In this document: in pieces, positions 15,928 to 24,379 of the stretch | Layout: every line of letters begins with the position of its first letter | Position numbering within the stretch: the stretch's first letter is position 1 | Assembly (NCBI GenBank): GCA_001295865.1 | Contig: LJHW01000027.1 | Location: 1-64,000, forward strand | Length of the DNA stretch: 64,000 nucleotides | Source: a beta proteobacterium AAP65 | Lineage (GTDB): Bacteria; Pseudomonadota; Gammaproteobacteria; Burkholderiales; Burkholderiaceae_C | Direction: 5' to 3' | Position numbers and translations under genes: made by a program | The notes under the pieces: model-generated | What the model saw: the letters and a program-made list of their open reading frames with translations, nothing else | The model's database searches: none | Told to the model about the DNA's origin: nothing

Positions 15928-16614
15928 TCAGAACGGGGCTGCGCTGGCGAAATGCACCGTGGCGCCGCTGGCCGGGTGCGCGAAGCTGATGTCGGCAGCG
16001 TGCAGCAGCAGCCGATCGGCACGCAGCGGCAGCGGCGCGTACAACTCGTCGCCCCGGATCGGGTGGCCGATGTGCTGCAGGTGCACACGCAGTTGGTGCG
16101 AGCGGCCGGTGACGGGCTTGAGCGAGAGCCGCGTGGTCTCGGCCGTGCGCGCCAGCACCTGCCAGTAGGTCAAGGATGGTTTGCCGTTATCGACGTCGAC
16201 CTTCTGTCGCGGGCGGTTCGGCCAGTCGGCCATCAAAGGCGCGGCAATACGGCCTTCTTCGGCTTCGATCACGCCTTCGACCACGGCCTCGTAGCGCTTG
16301 CCTACCGCGCGCTGCTCGAAGGCGGCACTGAGCTTGCGCTGCGCCTCCAGGCCGCGCGCCAGCAGCATCAGGCCCGAGGTGCCCATGTCCAGCCGGTGCA
16401 CCACCAGCGCGTCGGGCCACATCGCCTGCAGGTGGCTGGCCAGGTTCACCAGACCCGCCTCGCCGCGACCGGGCACCGAGAGCAGGCCGGCCGGCTTTTC
16501 GGCCACGATGAGCTGGGCGTCGACGTGCAGCACACGCACGCCCTCGGCACTGGCGGCGGGGGCCGGGCGCCTGGGGTCGGGCAGGGGGGTGGGTGGGCTC
16601 ACGCTGGACAACAT
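15928..16614 (-). CDS. RluA-family pseudouridine synthase
   Basis: A 228-residue enzyme with KPAGLLSVPG (40-49), the catalytic HRLDMGTSGLML with Asp76, and GRSHQLRVHLQHIGHPIRGDELY near the C-terminus, all diagnostic of the RluA branch. There is no N-terminal S4 domain, and the protein is short, as in RluA/TruC-like members, so the target could be 23S rRNA or tRNA. The ATG at 16614 is the first good start. Its stop lies 31 bp before the SDR start, so it is likely the first gene of an rluA-SDR-cupin set. Confidence 0.83.
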   Translation of the reverse strand: MLSSVSPPTPLPDPRRPAPAASAEGVRVLHVDAQLIVAEKPAGLLSVPGRGEAGLVNLASHLQAMWPDALVVHRLDMGTSGLMLLARGLEAQRKLSAAFEQRAVGKRYEAVVEGVIEAEEGRIAAPLMADWPNRPRQKVDVDNGKPSLTYWQVLARTAETTRLSLKPVTGRSHQLRVHLQHIGHPIRGDELYAPLPLRADRLLLHAADISFAHPASGATVHFASAAPF

Positions 16615-16748
16615 GCAGGCAGCATATCGGGCGCGGGCGCCTGATCCAGGGCTGCACACCACCCAGTGCCCGCTGCGCAGGGGCCAACGAAGCCGGCCTG
16701 CTCGGCCAGGGCCGCGTCCGCCGCGTTGTGCGGCCCGAGAACAAAAGC

Positions 16749-16778
16749 TTGACGACCGCAGGCCGCGAGGCGCACAGT
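16749..16778 (+). promoter_or_regulatory. Candidate sigma-70 promoter of the rsgA leader
   Basis: TTGACG (16749-16754) matches the -35 box at five of six positions; CACAGT (16773-16778) 18 bp later matches -10 at three of six. It would place the transcript start about 35-40 nt before the small ORF's ATG. This is weak on its own. Confidence 0.3.
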
Positions 16779-16823
16779 CGCGCACCCCGCGGTGCTCACC
16801 GCCACAACCCTCAGGAGGCCCCC

Positions 16824-16886
16824 ATGGTGAAGCTTGATCACACCCCCCGGTCGCTCCTGCAGGCCCGCGCACGCCACACCGGCTGA
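16824..16886 (+). CDS. Putative 20-residue leader peptide upstream of rsgA
   Basis: A short ORF starting MVKLDHTPRSLL and ending HTG-stop, preceded by a perfect AGGAGG (16813-16818) five bases before the ATG, the strongest ribosome-binding site noticed nearby. Its early codons (AAG CTT GAT) lack the usual third-position GC. A small hairpin sits just before the Shine-Dalgarno. It lies 215 bp upstream of rsgA on the same strand. It may be a regulatory leader peptide or an independent small protein; I do not recognise a family. Confidence 0.4.
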   Translation: MVKLDHTPRSLLQARARHTG

Positions 16887-17101
16887 ACGCGCACACCTGA
16901 GGCTCCAACGGGCCCCAGGCCGGATCGAACTGATCCACCCCTGCACTTGAGCCTGAGGCGCCCCGCGCCTCGCCGTGGCGTCTGCCCGCGGCCTGCAGCC
17001 AGCGACCCCCGAACGACCTCAGCGGCCCCGAGCCGCCGTGTGCGCCAACGCGCACGCGGCCCCGGGCCAGGTTTTCTCTTGCACGGGACGCACTGCAAGC
17101 C

Positions 17102-18199
17102 ATGTTCAGCATCTCCGATCTCGGCCGCCTGCGCGGCATCGGTCTCTCACCGGCCTTGATGGCTGGTTTTGTTCAAGAACTTCAACGCACCGCGCTGCCC
17201 TGCGCCGAACCCGCGCTGCTGCGCGTGACGGAGGTGCAGCGCGAGGGCCTCACCCTGCACGATGGCCTGCAGCCGCTGCCCGCCCGGCTGCTGCCCGCCG
17301 TGCGCGCGATGCTGGCCGCCGAGGGCGATGCCATCGCCTGCGGCGACTGGGTGCTGGCCGAGCGCAACACCCTGGGCGAATGGTGGGTGGCGCACCGCCT
17401 GCAGCCCGTGAACCAGCTCGCGCGGCGCCTGCATGACGGCCGCGACAAGGTGGAGCGTGTGGTCATCGTCAGCAATGTCGACACGGCCTTGCTCGTGATG
17501 GGCCTTGACCTCGACTACAGCCCGCGCCGGCTGGAGCGTTACCTGGCGCTGGTGCGTCTGGCCGGCGTGGCGCCGGTGGTGGTGCTGACGAAGAAAGACC
17601 TGTGCCCAGTGGCCGACGAACGCCTGCGCGAAGTGCAGGCCTTGCTGCCGCCTGGTGGCGTGGCCGTGGCCGTCAACGCGCTGGGCGAAGAGCCGCGGCA
17701 AGCGCTGGCGCCGTGGCTGCAAGCGGGCCAGACGCTCGTGCTGCTGGGCAGCAGTGGCGCCGGCAAGAGCACGCTGACCAACGCATTGCTGGCCGCAGAA
17801 GTGCAGGACACCGGCGCCAACCGCACCGGCGACAACCGCGGCCGCCACACCACCACGGTGCGCTCGTTGCACGCCACGGCGGAAGGCGCCTGCATCATCG
17901 ACACACCGGGCCTGCGCACGCTGCGCCTGGATGGTGATGCGTTGGCCTTGGGCGCGGTGTTCGAGGACATCGCGCGGCTGGCGCCGCTGTGCCGCTTCCG
18001 CGATTGCCGGCACGAGGCCGAGCCCGGCTGCGCGGTGCGCGAGGGCGTGGAAGCGCAGCGCCTGCGCAACTTCCACAAGCTCGAACGCGAGGCCCGGCGC
18101 GACACGCTCACGGCGCTGGAACGCCGCGCCCAGCTGCAGACCTGGAAGCAGCACGGCCGCGCTGGCCGTGCACGCGCGCAAGACAAACGCGGCGGCTGA
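17102..18199 (+). CDS. rsgA: Ribosome small subunit-dependent GTPase RsgA
   Basis: A 365-residue circularly permuted GTPase that acts in late 30S subunit maturation. The G4-like LTKKD comes before the P-loop GSSGAGKST, followed by the switch segment with TTTVR and the G3 motif DTPGLR. A C-terminal zinc site is visible as CRFRDCRHEAEPGC. An N-terminal OB-like region (residues 30-100) should bind RNA. The basic tail (GRAGRARAQDKRGG) is also typical. It starts with ATG at 17102, downstream of a long leader, and is divergent from the RluA-type synthase. Confidence 0.93.
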   Translation: MFSISDLGRLRGIGLSPALMAGFVQELQRTALPCAEPALLRVTEVQREGLTLHDGLQPLPARLLPAVRAMLAAEGDAIACGDWVLAERNTLGEWWVAHRLQPVNQLARRLHDGRDKVERVVIVSNVDTALLVMGLDLDYSPRRLERYLALVRLAGVAPVVVLTKKDLCPVADERLREVQALLPPGGVAVAVNALGEEPRQALAPWLQAGQTLVLLGSSGAGKSTLTNALLAAEVQDTGANRTGDNRGRHTTTVRSLHATAEGACIIDTPGLRTLRLDGDALALGAVFEDIARLAPLCRFRDCRHEAEPGCAVREGVEAQRLRNFHKLEREARRDTLTALERRAQLQTWKQHGRAGRARAQDKRGG

Positions 18200-18297
18200 A
18201 GCCCTGCCCATGCAACTGCCACCGTTCTCCGCACCGCCGCGCACCGTGCCCGGGCCCCGCCGCCCGCCGTGCCGTGGCCGTGGTGTTTTCTGCAACC

Positions 18298-19548
18298 TCA
18301 GGCCCGTGCCCGACCTCTGGGTTCCGCCGTGCCGGCCTGCACGAGGGCGTCGCGTTGCGCGAGCGCCGGGAAGAGCCGCAGCCAGAGGCCCGCCACCACC
18401 AGCGTGCCCACGCCGCCCAGCAGCACCGAGCCCACCGGGCCCATCAGCGCCGCGGTGGCGCCCGATTCGAACTCGCCGAGCTGGTTGGAAGCGCCGATGA
18501 ACACCGAGTTCACGGCGCTCACGCGGCCGCGCATCTCGTCGGGCGTTTCCAGCTGCACCAGGGTCTGGCGGATGACGACGCTGACCATGTCGGCCGCGCC
18601 GCTGACGGCCAGTGCGGCCATCGACAACGCAAAACTCGTCGACAGCCCGAACACCAGCATCGCCACGCCGAACACCGCCACCGCGGCCAGCAGCGTGCGC
18701 CCGGTGCGCCGCCGCACCGGCCAGCGTGTGAGCGCCAGCGACATGCCCAGCGCGCCCACGGCCGGCGCGCTGCGCAGCAGGCCCAGGCCCCAGGGGCCGA
18801 CGTGCAGGATGTCTTTCGCAAAGATGGGCAGCAGCGCCGTGGCGCCGCCGAAGAGCACGGCGAAGAGGTCCAGCGAGATCGCGCCCAGCACCACCTTGTG
18901 GTGCCAGACGTGGCGCACGCCGGCCAGCAGCGTGTGCCAGGTGGCGGGCTCGGCAGACGCAGCGCCGTGGGCGTACCGCAGCCACAGGCAGAGCGATGCG
19001 GCCACGGCGAAGAGGCCGGTGCAGACGAAGTAGGTGACAGGCGCGCCCAGGGCGTAGAGCAGGCCGCCGAGGGCCGGCGCACCGATCACCGCGCCCTGCA
19101 GGCCCACCGCGCTGAAGGCCAGTGCGCGCGGCAGCACCTCGCGGGGCACCAGCAGTGGCGTCAGCGCCTGCTGCGTGGGCATCTGGAAAGCCCGCACCGC
19201 GCCCAGCACCACCGAGACGGCCAGCAGCGCCTCACGCGTGGCCGCGCCGTGCTGGCTGGCCGCGGCGAGGGCCAGCGCACACAGCGCCTGCACGGCCATG
19301 CAGGCCGCCAGCAAGCGGCCGCGGTGCAGGCGGTCGATGAGGTGCCCGGCCGGCAGCGTGAGCAGCAGCGAAGGCGCGAACTGCAGCAGCCCCACCAGGC
19401 CCAGGTCCCAGGCCGAGTTGGTGAGGTCGTACATCTGCCAGGCCACGGCCACCATCAGCATCTGGCTGGCGGAGACGCCCGCCACACGCGCGAACCACAG
19501 CTTCATGTAGGCCGGGTAGGCCCACAGGCTGGCGGTTTCCGGCCTCAC
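18298..19548 (-). CDS. MFS transporter, DHA3-type exporter
   Basis: About 416 residues with 10-12 hydrophobic segments. Hallmarks are LWARV-like membrane entry (LWFARVAGVSASQMLMVAVAW), the loop AGHLIDRLHRGRLLA after TM2, and QLGEFESG near TM11, as in EntS/MefA-like exporters. The GTG at 19548 keeps the conserved LWAYPAYMKLWFARV lead-in; the next ATG, at 19506, would cut into it. No good Shine-Dalgarno decides between them. The gene is divergent from the Ser/Thr kinase. The substrate is unknown. Confidence 0.8.
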   Translation of the reverse strand: MRPETASLWAYPAYMKLWFARVAGVSASQMLMVAVAWQMYDLTNSAWDLGLVGLLQFAPSLLLTLPAGHLIDRLHRGRLLAACMAVQALCALALAAASQHGAATREALLAVSVVLGAVRAFQMPTQQALTPLLVPREVLPRALAFSAVGLQGAVIGAPALGGLLYALGAPVTYFVCTGLFAVAASLCLWLRYAHGAASAEPATWHTLLAGVRHVWHHKVVLGAISLDLFAVLFGGATALLPIFAKDILHVGPWGLGLLRSAPAVGALGMSLALTRWPVRRRTGRTLLAAVAVFGVAMLVFGLSTSFALSMAALAVSGAADMVSVVIRQTLVQLETPDEMRGRVSAVNSVFIGASNQLGEFESGATAALMGPVGSVLLGGVGTLVVAGLWLRLFPALAQRDALVQAGTAEPRGRARA

Positions 19549-19650
19549 AGGCAGGCGGCCCAGGCTGCGTGGCGCCTCTGTGTCCCCATGCCTGGGGGCA
19601 TGGGCTGTGGCAGGCCTGCGAACCGGGGCTCGCAGGGCGGGGTGCAGCGC

Positions 19651-19657
19651 TGATAAT
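19651..19657 (+). promoter_or_regulatory. Candidate -10 box of the kinase gene
   Basis: TGATAAT lies 11 bp before the kinase ATG (19669) in otherwise GC-rich DNA. If used as a -10 element, the transcript would have almost no 5' leader. No convincing -35 is visible. Confidence 0.3.
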
Positions 19658-19668
19658 GGTCTTGTTTC

Positions 19669-21600
19669 ATGTCCACACAAATGCCCCGCATCGCCAGCGA
19701 CAACCCCAGCGCCCTGCCGCCGGGCACACGCCTGGGCGAGTTCGAGCTGCTCAGCCTGCTGGGCGTGGGCGGCTTCGGCATTGTCTACCTCGCCTTCGAC
19801 CACGCGCTCGAGCGCGAGGTGGCGGTGAAGGAGTACATGCCGGCCTCGCTGGCCGGCCGCACCGAGACCATGCACGTCTCGCTGCGTTCGCAGAGCGATG
19901 CCGAAACCTTTGCGCTGGGGCTGAAGAGCTTCGTCAACGAGGCCAAGATGCTGGCCCGCTTCGACCACCCTTCGCTGCTGAAGGTGCACCGCTTCTGGGA
20001 GGCCAACGGCACCGCCTACATGGCCATGCCGGTGATGCGCGGGCGCACGCTGAAAGAAGTGCGCGCGCAGCTCGGCGTGGCACCCGACGAAGCCTGGCTG
20101 CGGGCGCTGCTGACACCGCTGCTTGGCGCCATCGAGCGCCTGCACAGCGAAGGTGTCTACCACCGCGACATTGCGCCCGACAACATCCAGATCGACAGCG
20201 AAGGCCAGCCCGTGCTGCTGGATTTCGGCGCGGCGCGGCGTGTCATTGGCGACAAGAGCCAGACGCTCACTGCCATCCTGAAGCCGGCCTACGCACCCAT
20301 CGAGCAGTACGCCGAGGCCGGCAGCGTGAAGCAGGGCCCCTGGACCGACCTGTATGCCCTGGGCGCCACGCTGCACTACCTGCTGCTGAACCGCCCACCG
20401 CCCCCGGCCACAGCGCGTGCCGTGCACGACGAAGCCTCGGCGCTGAGCCCCGAGGCCTGCCCGGGCTGCAGTGCCGACTTCCTGCACACCATCGACTGGA
20501 TGCTGGCGCCGCGCCCGGCCGACCGGCCGCAGAACGTGGCCGCGCTGCGTGAGGTGCTCGACGGCCACCAGGCACCGCCACTGCGGCGCAGCGAAGCCGC
20601 CAGTGCCTCGCAGTGGGACCGCACCGTGATCGCGGGCGCCCGCCCGACAGCAGCTGCGGCACCGGCGCAGTTCCCGACCGCCGCCGATGTCGAGATCGAT
20701 TTCGATGCCACGCGTGTGATGCCGGTTGCCGCACACCCGGTCACCAAGCCTGGCGCAGAACCCGCCATGCCGCCGTCGAGCACCGATTTCGACCTGCCGC
20801 TCGAAGCCGCGCCCAGTTCGCCCGCGCCGAGCCCGCTGAACTTCGCGGCACCGCCAGTGGCCGCCGCGCTGGCTGCGCCACCGGCAGCCGCGGCTCGGCG
20901 GCCGAAGTGGTGGCCGGTCGCCCTGGGGCTGGGCGTGGTGGTGCTGGCGGGCGCAGCCTTTGCGCTCTGGCCGCGGGGCGGGGCGCTGCCCGCCGCCGAA
21001 CTCGCGGCCTCGGCCGCTGCCGAGAGCAGCGTTCCGGCCGCGAGCCAGCCCGCGGCGGCGCCGGTGCCGGCGCCGGCGCCGGCATCGGCGGCGGTGCCGG
21101 AGTCCAAGATCACTACGGTGGTGGTGCCCGCCCGCCCCGGGCCCGCGGCCGGCCCCGCGGCGGCGGGCGGCCCGCCGGCCACATCACCGCCAGCGCCGGA
21201 CAAGCCGCGTGCCGCCACGGCGGCGCCCAGCCCCGCACCCCGACCTGCTGCCGCCGCGGTCAACACCCCGCCTGCACGCAACGGCAATGCCCCGCCGAGC
21301 GCAGCGCCAACGGCCGGTGCGGTGGCGCCGGCGGTGCCGGCCGCAGTGGTGGCCACGCCTGCGGCACAAGGGGCTGCACCCGCCGTGGCACCGCCGCCCT
21401 TGCAGGCAGCGCCCGTGGTGGCGCCCGCCGCGTCGCAGGCGGCCAAGCCGGCGGTGGCCAGCGGCCCCGAGGCCATCTGCGACGGCCGCAATCCTTTGAT
21501 GTACTTCGTCTGCATGGAGCGCGAGTGCCTGCGCTCGAAGTTCAGCGAGCACGCCGATTGCCTGAAGTGGCGCAAGGAAGCGCGGCGCGAAGTGAACTGA
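19669..21600 (+). CDS. Membrane Ser/Thr protein kinase with C-terminal twin CX10C motif
   Basis: A 643-residue Hanks-type kinase. The kinase domain (about 24-300) carries the Gly loop GVGGFG (32-37), Lys54 (VAVKEY), Asp167 in YHRDIAPDN and DFG at 185-187. A linker is followed by one transmembrane helix (about 414-434), a long Pro/Ala-rich stretch (about 435-600), and a final 40 residues with Cys604, Cys615, Cys620 and Cys631 (CX10C-X4-CX10C). The tail should be periplasmic, so the cysteines could form two disulfides. It is monocistronic, and no phosphatase neighbour is present. Targets are unknown. Confidence 0.85.
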   Translation: MSTQMPRIASDNPSALPPGTRLGEFELLSLLGVGGFGIVYLAFDHALEREVAVKEYMPASLAGRTETMHVSLRSQSDAETFALGLKSFVNEAKMLARFDHPSLLKVHRFWEANGTAYMAMPVMRGRTLKEVRAQLGVAPDEAWLRALLTPLLGAIERLHSEGVYHRDIAPDNIQIDSEGQPVLLDFGAARRVIGDKSQTLTAILKPAYAPIEQYAEAGSVKQGPWTDLYALGATLHYLLLNRPPPPATARAVHDEASALSPEACPGCSADFLHTIDWMLAPRPADRPQNVAALREVLDGHQAPPLRRSEAASASQWDRTVIAGARPTAAAAPAQFPTAADVEIDFDATRVMPVAAHPVTKPGAEPAMPPSSTDFDLPLEAAPSSPAPSPLNFAAPPVAAALAAPPAAAARRPKWWPVALGLGVVVLAGAAFALWPRGGALPAAELAASAAAESSVPAASQPAAAPVPAPAPASAAVPESKITTVVVPARPGPAAGPAAAGGPPATSPPAPDKPRAATAAPSPAPRPAAAAVNTPPARNGNAPPSAAPTAGAVAPAVPAAVVATPAAQGAAPAVAPPPLQAAPVVAPAASQAAKPAVASGPEAICDGRNPLMYFVCMERECLRSKFSEHADCLKWRKEARREVN

Positions 21601-21628
21601 GCGCGCGGCGGCACCGACAGGGCCCGCC

Positions 21629-21642
21629 GTCACCGAGGTGAC
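21629..21642. repeat. Dyad GTCACC-GA-GGTGAC
   Basis: Perfect 6-bp arms around 2 bp, located 28 bp after the kinase stop and 76 bp before the ligase start. It could be an operator for the acyl-CoA ligase or part of a weak transcript-end structure. Confidence 0.35.
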
Positions 21643-21717
21643 AAGCTCTGCGGGAATAGCAGGATTGCGGGGCCGCCCCCCCGGCGGCAACCTCGCCGGT
21701 CTCAGACGGAGACCAAC

Positions 21718-23469
21718 TTGTCGCTTGCCACTGCCCCCGCCACTGCGCCCGTACTTGCGCCCGTTCCCGCGCCCGACGCCCGCCCCCACGCTGCCGCCTG
21801 GCCGGCCCGTCTGCCGCGCGAGCTGCTGGTGCCCGACACCACCCTGTGGTTCAACCTCGAGGTGAGCGCGCGGCGCTACCCGCACAAGCCGGTCTGCATC
21901 TACCTCGGCCGCGAGCTGAGCTACGCCGAGCTGCACCGCCAGGCCGAAACGCTGGCGGGCTGGCTGCAGGCCCAGGGCGTCAAGCGCGGCGACCGTGTGC
22001 TCGTCTACATGCAGAACTGCCCGCAGTACCTCGTGGCCTTCTACGCCGTGCAGCGGGCCGATGCGGTGGTGGTGCCGGTCAACCCGATGAACCGCGCCGA
22101 CGAGTTCGGCCACTACATCACCGACCCGGCGGCCCAGGTGGCCATCACCACGGCCGACCTCGCGGCCACGGTGGCCGAAGCCAACGCGCGGCTGCCCGCG
22201 CCGCAGCAGCTGCGGCACCTGCTGGTGACCCGTTTTGCCGATGCCATGCCCGAGACGCTGGCCCCGGAAGACACCCCACCGCCGGCCATGCTGGCCTGGC
22301 TGACCGGCGAACACGCGCTGCCGGCCGGCCCGCTGCCGGCCACACGCTGGGCCGATGCGCTGGCCGCCGGCCACCGCCCCGGCCCGACGCTGGCCCAGCC
22401 CGACGACATGGCGCTGCTGCCCTACACCAGCGGCACCACGGGCCTGCCCAAGGGCTGCGTGCACACGCACCGCACGCTGATGCCCAACGCCGTGGGCGGC
22501 GGCCTCTGGAGCCACGCCAGCGCCGAGACGGTGAGCCTGGCGGTGGTGCCCATGTTCCACATCACCGGCATGATGTACGGCGTGCTGGGCAGCGTGTACC
22601 TGGGCAGCACCGTGGTCATCCTGCCGCGCTGGGACCGTGAACTCGCCGGCCGCACCTTCAGCCGCTACGGCGTGACGCACTGGACCTGCATCCCGACGAT
22701 GATCATCGATCTCTTCGGCAGCCCCAACTACCAGAGCTTCGACCTCAGCAGCCTGCGTTACCTCAGCGGCGGCGGTGCGGCCATGCCGCAGGCCGTGGCC
22801 GAGCGCCTGCAGCAGGCCTACGGCCTGACCTTCGCCGAAGGTTACGGCCTCACCGAGACCGCCGCGCCCAGCCACGCCAACCCGCCCGAGCGGGCCAAGC
22901 TGCAGTGCCTGGGCATCCCCATCTTCGGCGTGGACAGCCGCATCATCGACCCCGACACCCTGCGTGAACTGCCCGCTGGCGAGGTGGGCGAGATCGTCAC
23001 CCACGGGCCCATGGTCTTCCAGGGCTACTGGGGCCACCCCGAGGCCACGCAGGCGGCTTTCATCGAGATCGACGGCAAGCGCTTCTTCCGCACCGGCGAC
23101 CTCGGCCGGCGCGACGAAGACGGCTACTTCTTCATCACCGACCGCCTCAAGCGCATGATCAACGCCAGCGGCTTCAAGGTGTGGCCGAGCGAGGTGGAAC
23201 TGCTGCTCTTCAAGTGCCCCTGGGTGCAGGAAGCCTGTGTCATCGCCACGCGCGACGCCTACCGTGGCGAAAGCGTCAAAGCCGTGGTGGTGCTGCGCGC
23301 CGAGGCCAAGGGCCAGGTGAGCGAGCAGCAGGTCATCGACTGGGCGCGCGAGCACATGGCCGTGTACAAAGCGCCCAAGGTGGTGAGCTTTGCCGACAGC
23401 CTGCCCAAGAGCGGTGCGGGCAAGGTGATGTGGCGGCTGCTGCAGGAAAAAGAAGCCGCCGCGGCCTGA
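21718..23469 (+). CDS. Long-chain fatty acid-CoA ligase family protein
   Basis: A 583-residue adenylate-forming enzyme: YTSGTTGLPKGC (from residue 236), MFHITGMMYG, GYGLTETAAP (from 375), the hinge TGDLGRRDEDGYFFITDRLKR, INASGFKVWPSEVE and the catalytic Lys in KSGAGKVMWR. It activates a carboxylic acid to its CoA thioester, most likely a fatty acid. The start is the TTG at 21718 with GGAG six bases upstream; the first 25 residues are Ala/Pro-rich and may be non-conserved. It stands alone between the kinase and the exonuclease, in the same orientation as the kinase. Chain length is not predictable here. Confidence 0.85.
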   Translation: MSLATAPATAPVLAPVPAPDARPHAAAWPARLPRELLVPDTTLWFNLEVSARRYPHKPVCIYLGRELSYAELHRQAETLAGWLQAQGVKRGDRVLVYMQNCPQYLVAFYAVQRADAVVVPVNPMNRADEFGHYITDPAAQVAITTADLAATVAEANARLPAPQQLRHLLVTRFADAMPETLAPEDTPPPAMLAWLTGEHALPAGPLPATRWADALAAGHRPGPTLAQPDDMALLPYTSGTTGLPKGCVHTHRTLMPNAVGGGLWSHASAETVSLAVVPMFHITGMMYGVLGSVYLGSTVVILPRWDRELAGRTFSRYGVTHWTCIPTMIIDLFGSPNYQSFDLSSLRYLSGGGAAMPQAVAERLQQAYGLTFAEGYGLTETAAPSHANPPERAKLQCLGIPIFGVDSRIIDPDTLRELPAGEVGEIVTHGPMVFQGYWGHPEATQAAFIEIDGKRFFRTGDLGRRDEDGYFFITDRLKRMINASGFKVWPSEVELLLFKCPWVQEACVIATRDAYRGESVKAVVVLRAEAKGQVSEQQVIDWAREHMAVYKAPKVVSFADSLPKSGAGKVMWRLLQEKEAAAA

Positions 23470-23473
23470 GCCC

Positions 23474-24001
23474 TCAGTGCGCCAGGGTGCGGCCGATCAC
23501 CGCACCCAAAGCGCGTTGCAGGGCGCGCGCATCGTTGCTGGCGCGGTGGCGCTGCAGGCCGAGTTCGGCCACGGCCTGCCGGCGTGCAGCGTCGAGCTGG
23601 TGCAGGTGCGCTTCGTTCAGCAGCGCGCCAACCGACTCCAGCTTGAACTGCGGGCTCAAACCCGCCTCTTCGAACAGGGCGGCGAGCCAGGTGTAGTCGT
23701 GCGCCCAGCCGTCGCAGTAGACGGTGAGGCCGGCGAGATCGCGGTTCAGTGCCAAGGCGACGTCACGTGCGCTGCGGCCGTGTGCACACAGCGTGCTGCG
23801 CGTGATGCCGTGCACCTGCTCGGCGCTGGCATCCCAGTGGGTCCAGCCCTCGGCCGGGCGCACCAGCATGCATGCGGCGCGGCCGTCGGGCAGCACATAG
23901 CCCACCTCGATGGGGTAGCTGGCGCGGCCGAAGCCCGAGGCCTCGATGTCCAGCACGCAGGGCAGGGGCGTCGCAAACAGTGCTGGCTGATCGGCTGGCA
24001 T
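23474..24001 (-). CDS. DnaQ-like 3'-5' exonuclease (DEDDh)
   Basis: A 175-residue single-domain exonuclease. Exo I is DIEASGFG (Asp18, Glu20), Exo II lies around CDGWAHDYTWL, and Exo III is HRASNDARAL with the His-x4-Asp signature. The protein is shorter than the DNA polymerase epsilon subunit and lacks its C-terminal polymerase-binding region, so it is a stand-alone nuclease for DNA or RNA ends. The 41-bp divergent gap to the 106-residue protein suggests shared control. The natural substrate is unknown. Confidence 0.78.
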   Translation of the reverse strand: MPADQPALFATPLPCVLDIEASGFGRASYPIEVGYVLPDGRAACMLVRPAEGWTHWDASAEQVHGITRSTLCAHGRSARDVALALNRDLAGLTVYCDGWAHDYTWLAALFEEAGLSPQFKLESVGALLNEAHLHQLDAARRQAVAELGLQRHRASNDARALQRALGAVIGRTLAH

Positions 24002-24042
24002 GCACCGACGCTAGCAAGCCCTGCGCCCACGACAATCCAGGG

Positions 24043-24363
24043 ATGTCCGAAGAGAACCAGTTCCAGTTCACGGTGCCGCCGTCTTTCATCGCCCTGTTCG
24101 TGCCACCAGGGCGCAGCAAGCCCACCGAAACGCGCGAGCACATCGCCCAGCGCTACGAACTCTGCGAAGACCTGGCGCAGATGCTCACCGAGCAGGCGAA
24201 CACGAAGAAGTGGGAACTGGGCGTGACCGAGGCCGACGTGCTGGAACGCATGGAACGCGGCCTGCGGGGCGCAGGCTCGGTGGTGGCCGAGCCCGAAGCG
24301 CGCTGGGTGGTGCGGCGCCTGGCCGAGTTGCTCGAATGGCCCGACCCGGGGCCGGGCCCCTGA
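24043..24363 (+). CDS. Conserved Burkholderiales protein of unknown function (106 aa)
   Basis: A 106-residue acidic, soluble protein: MSEENQFQFTVPPSFIALFVPPGR, then two helices (RYELCEDLAQMLTEQA and VLERMERGLRG) and RWVVRRLAELLEW near the C-terminus. It matches a small family common in Burkholderiales that is often labelled 'ATPase with chaperone activity', although no P-loop or other ATPase motif is visible, so that label is unsupported by sequence. It is divergent from the DnaQ-like exonuclease by 41 bp. Confidence 0.7.
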   Translation: MSEENQFQFTVPPSFIALFVPPGRSKPTETREHIAQRYELCEDLAQMLTEQANTKKWELGVTEADVLERMERGLRGAGSVVAEPEARWVVRRLAELLEWPDPGPGP

Positions 24364-24379
24364 GTGCGCCGCCGCGCTT

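Larger units (their letters stand above)
16615..17101 (+). other. 487-bp leader region upstream of rsgA
   Basis: The gap between the divergent rluA-like and rsgA genes holds no long ORF. It contains a candidate promoter (TTGACG at 16749), a hairpin near 16799-16812 (GCGG...CCGC), a Shine-Dalgarno-led 20-codon ORF (16824-16886) and a 6-bp hairpin GAGGCG/CGCCTC at 16955-16971. The remaining sequence to the rsgA ATG is GC-rich without a T-tract. It may be a long regulatory 5' leader. Confidence 0.45.

Noticed and set aside
18298..20736. An 812-codon frame as a single MFS gene
   Set aside because: Only the last ~416 codons resemble an MFS protein; the first part is antisense to the Ser/Thr kinase.
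21058..21110. Simple-sequence GCCGGCGCCGGC-like repeat as a mobile element or CRISPR
   Set aside because: It encodes the Pro/Ala-rich spacer of the kinase and has no spacer/repeat layout.
23474..24001. DNA polymerase III epsilon subunit
   Set aside because: The protein has only the exonuclease domain and lacks the polymerase-binding tail.
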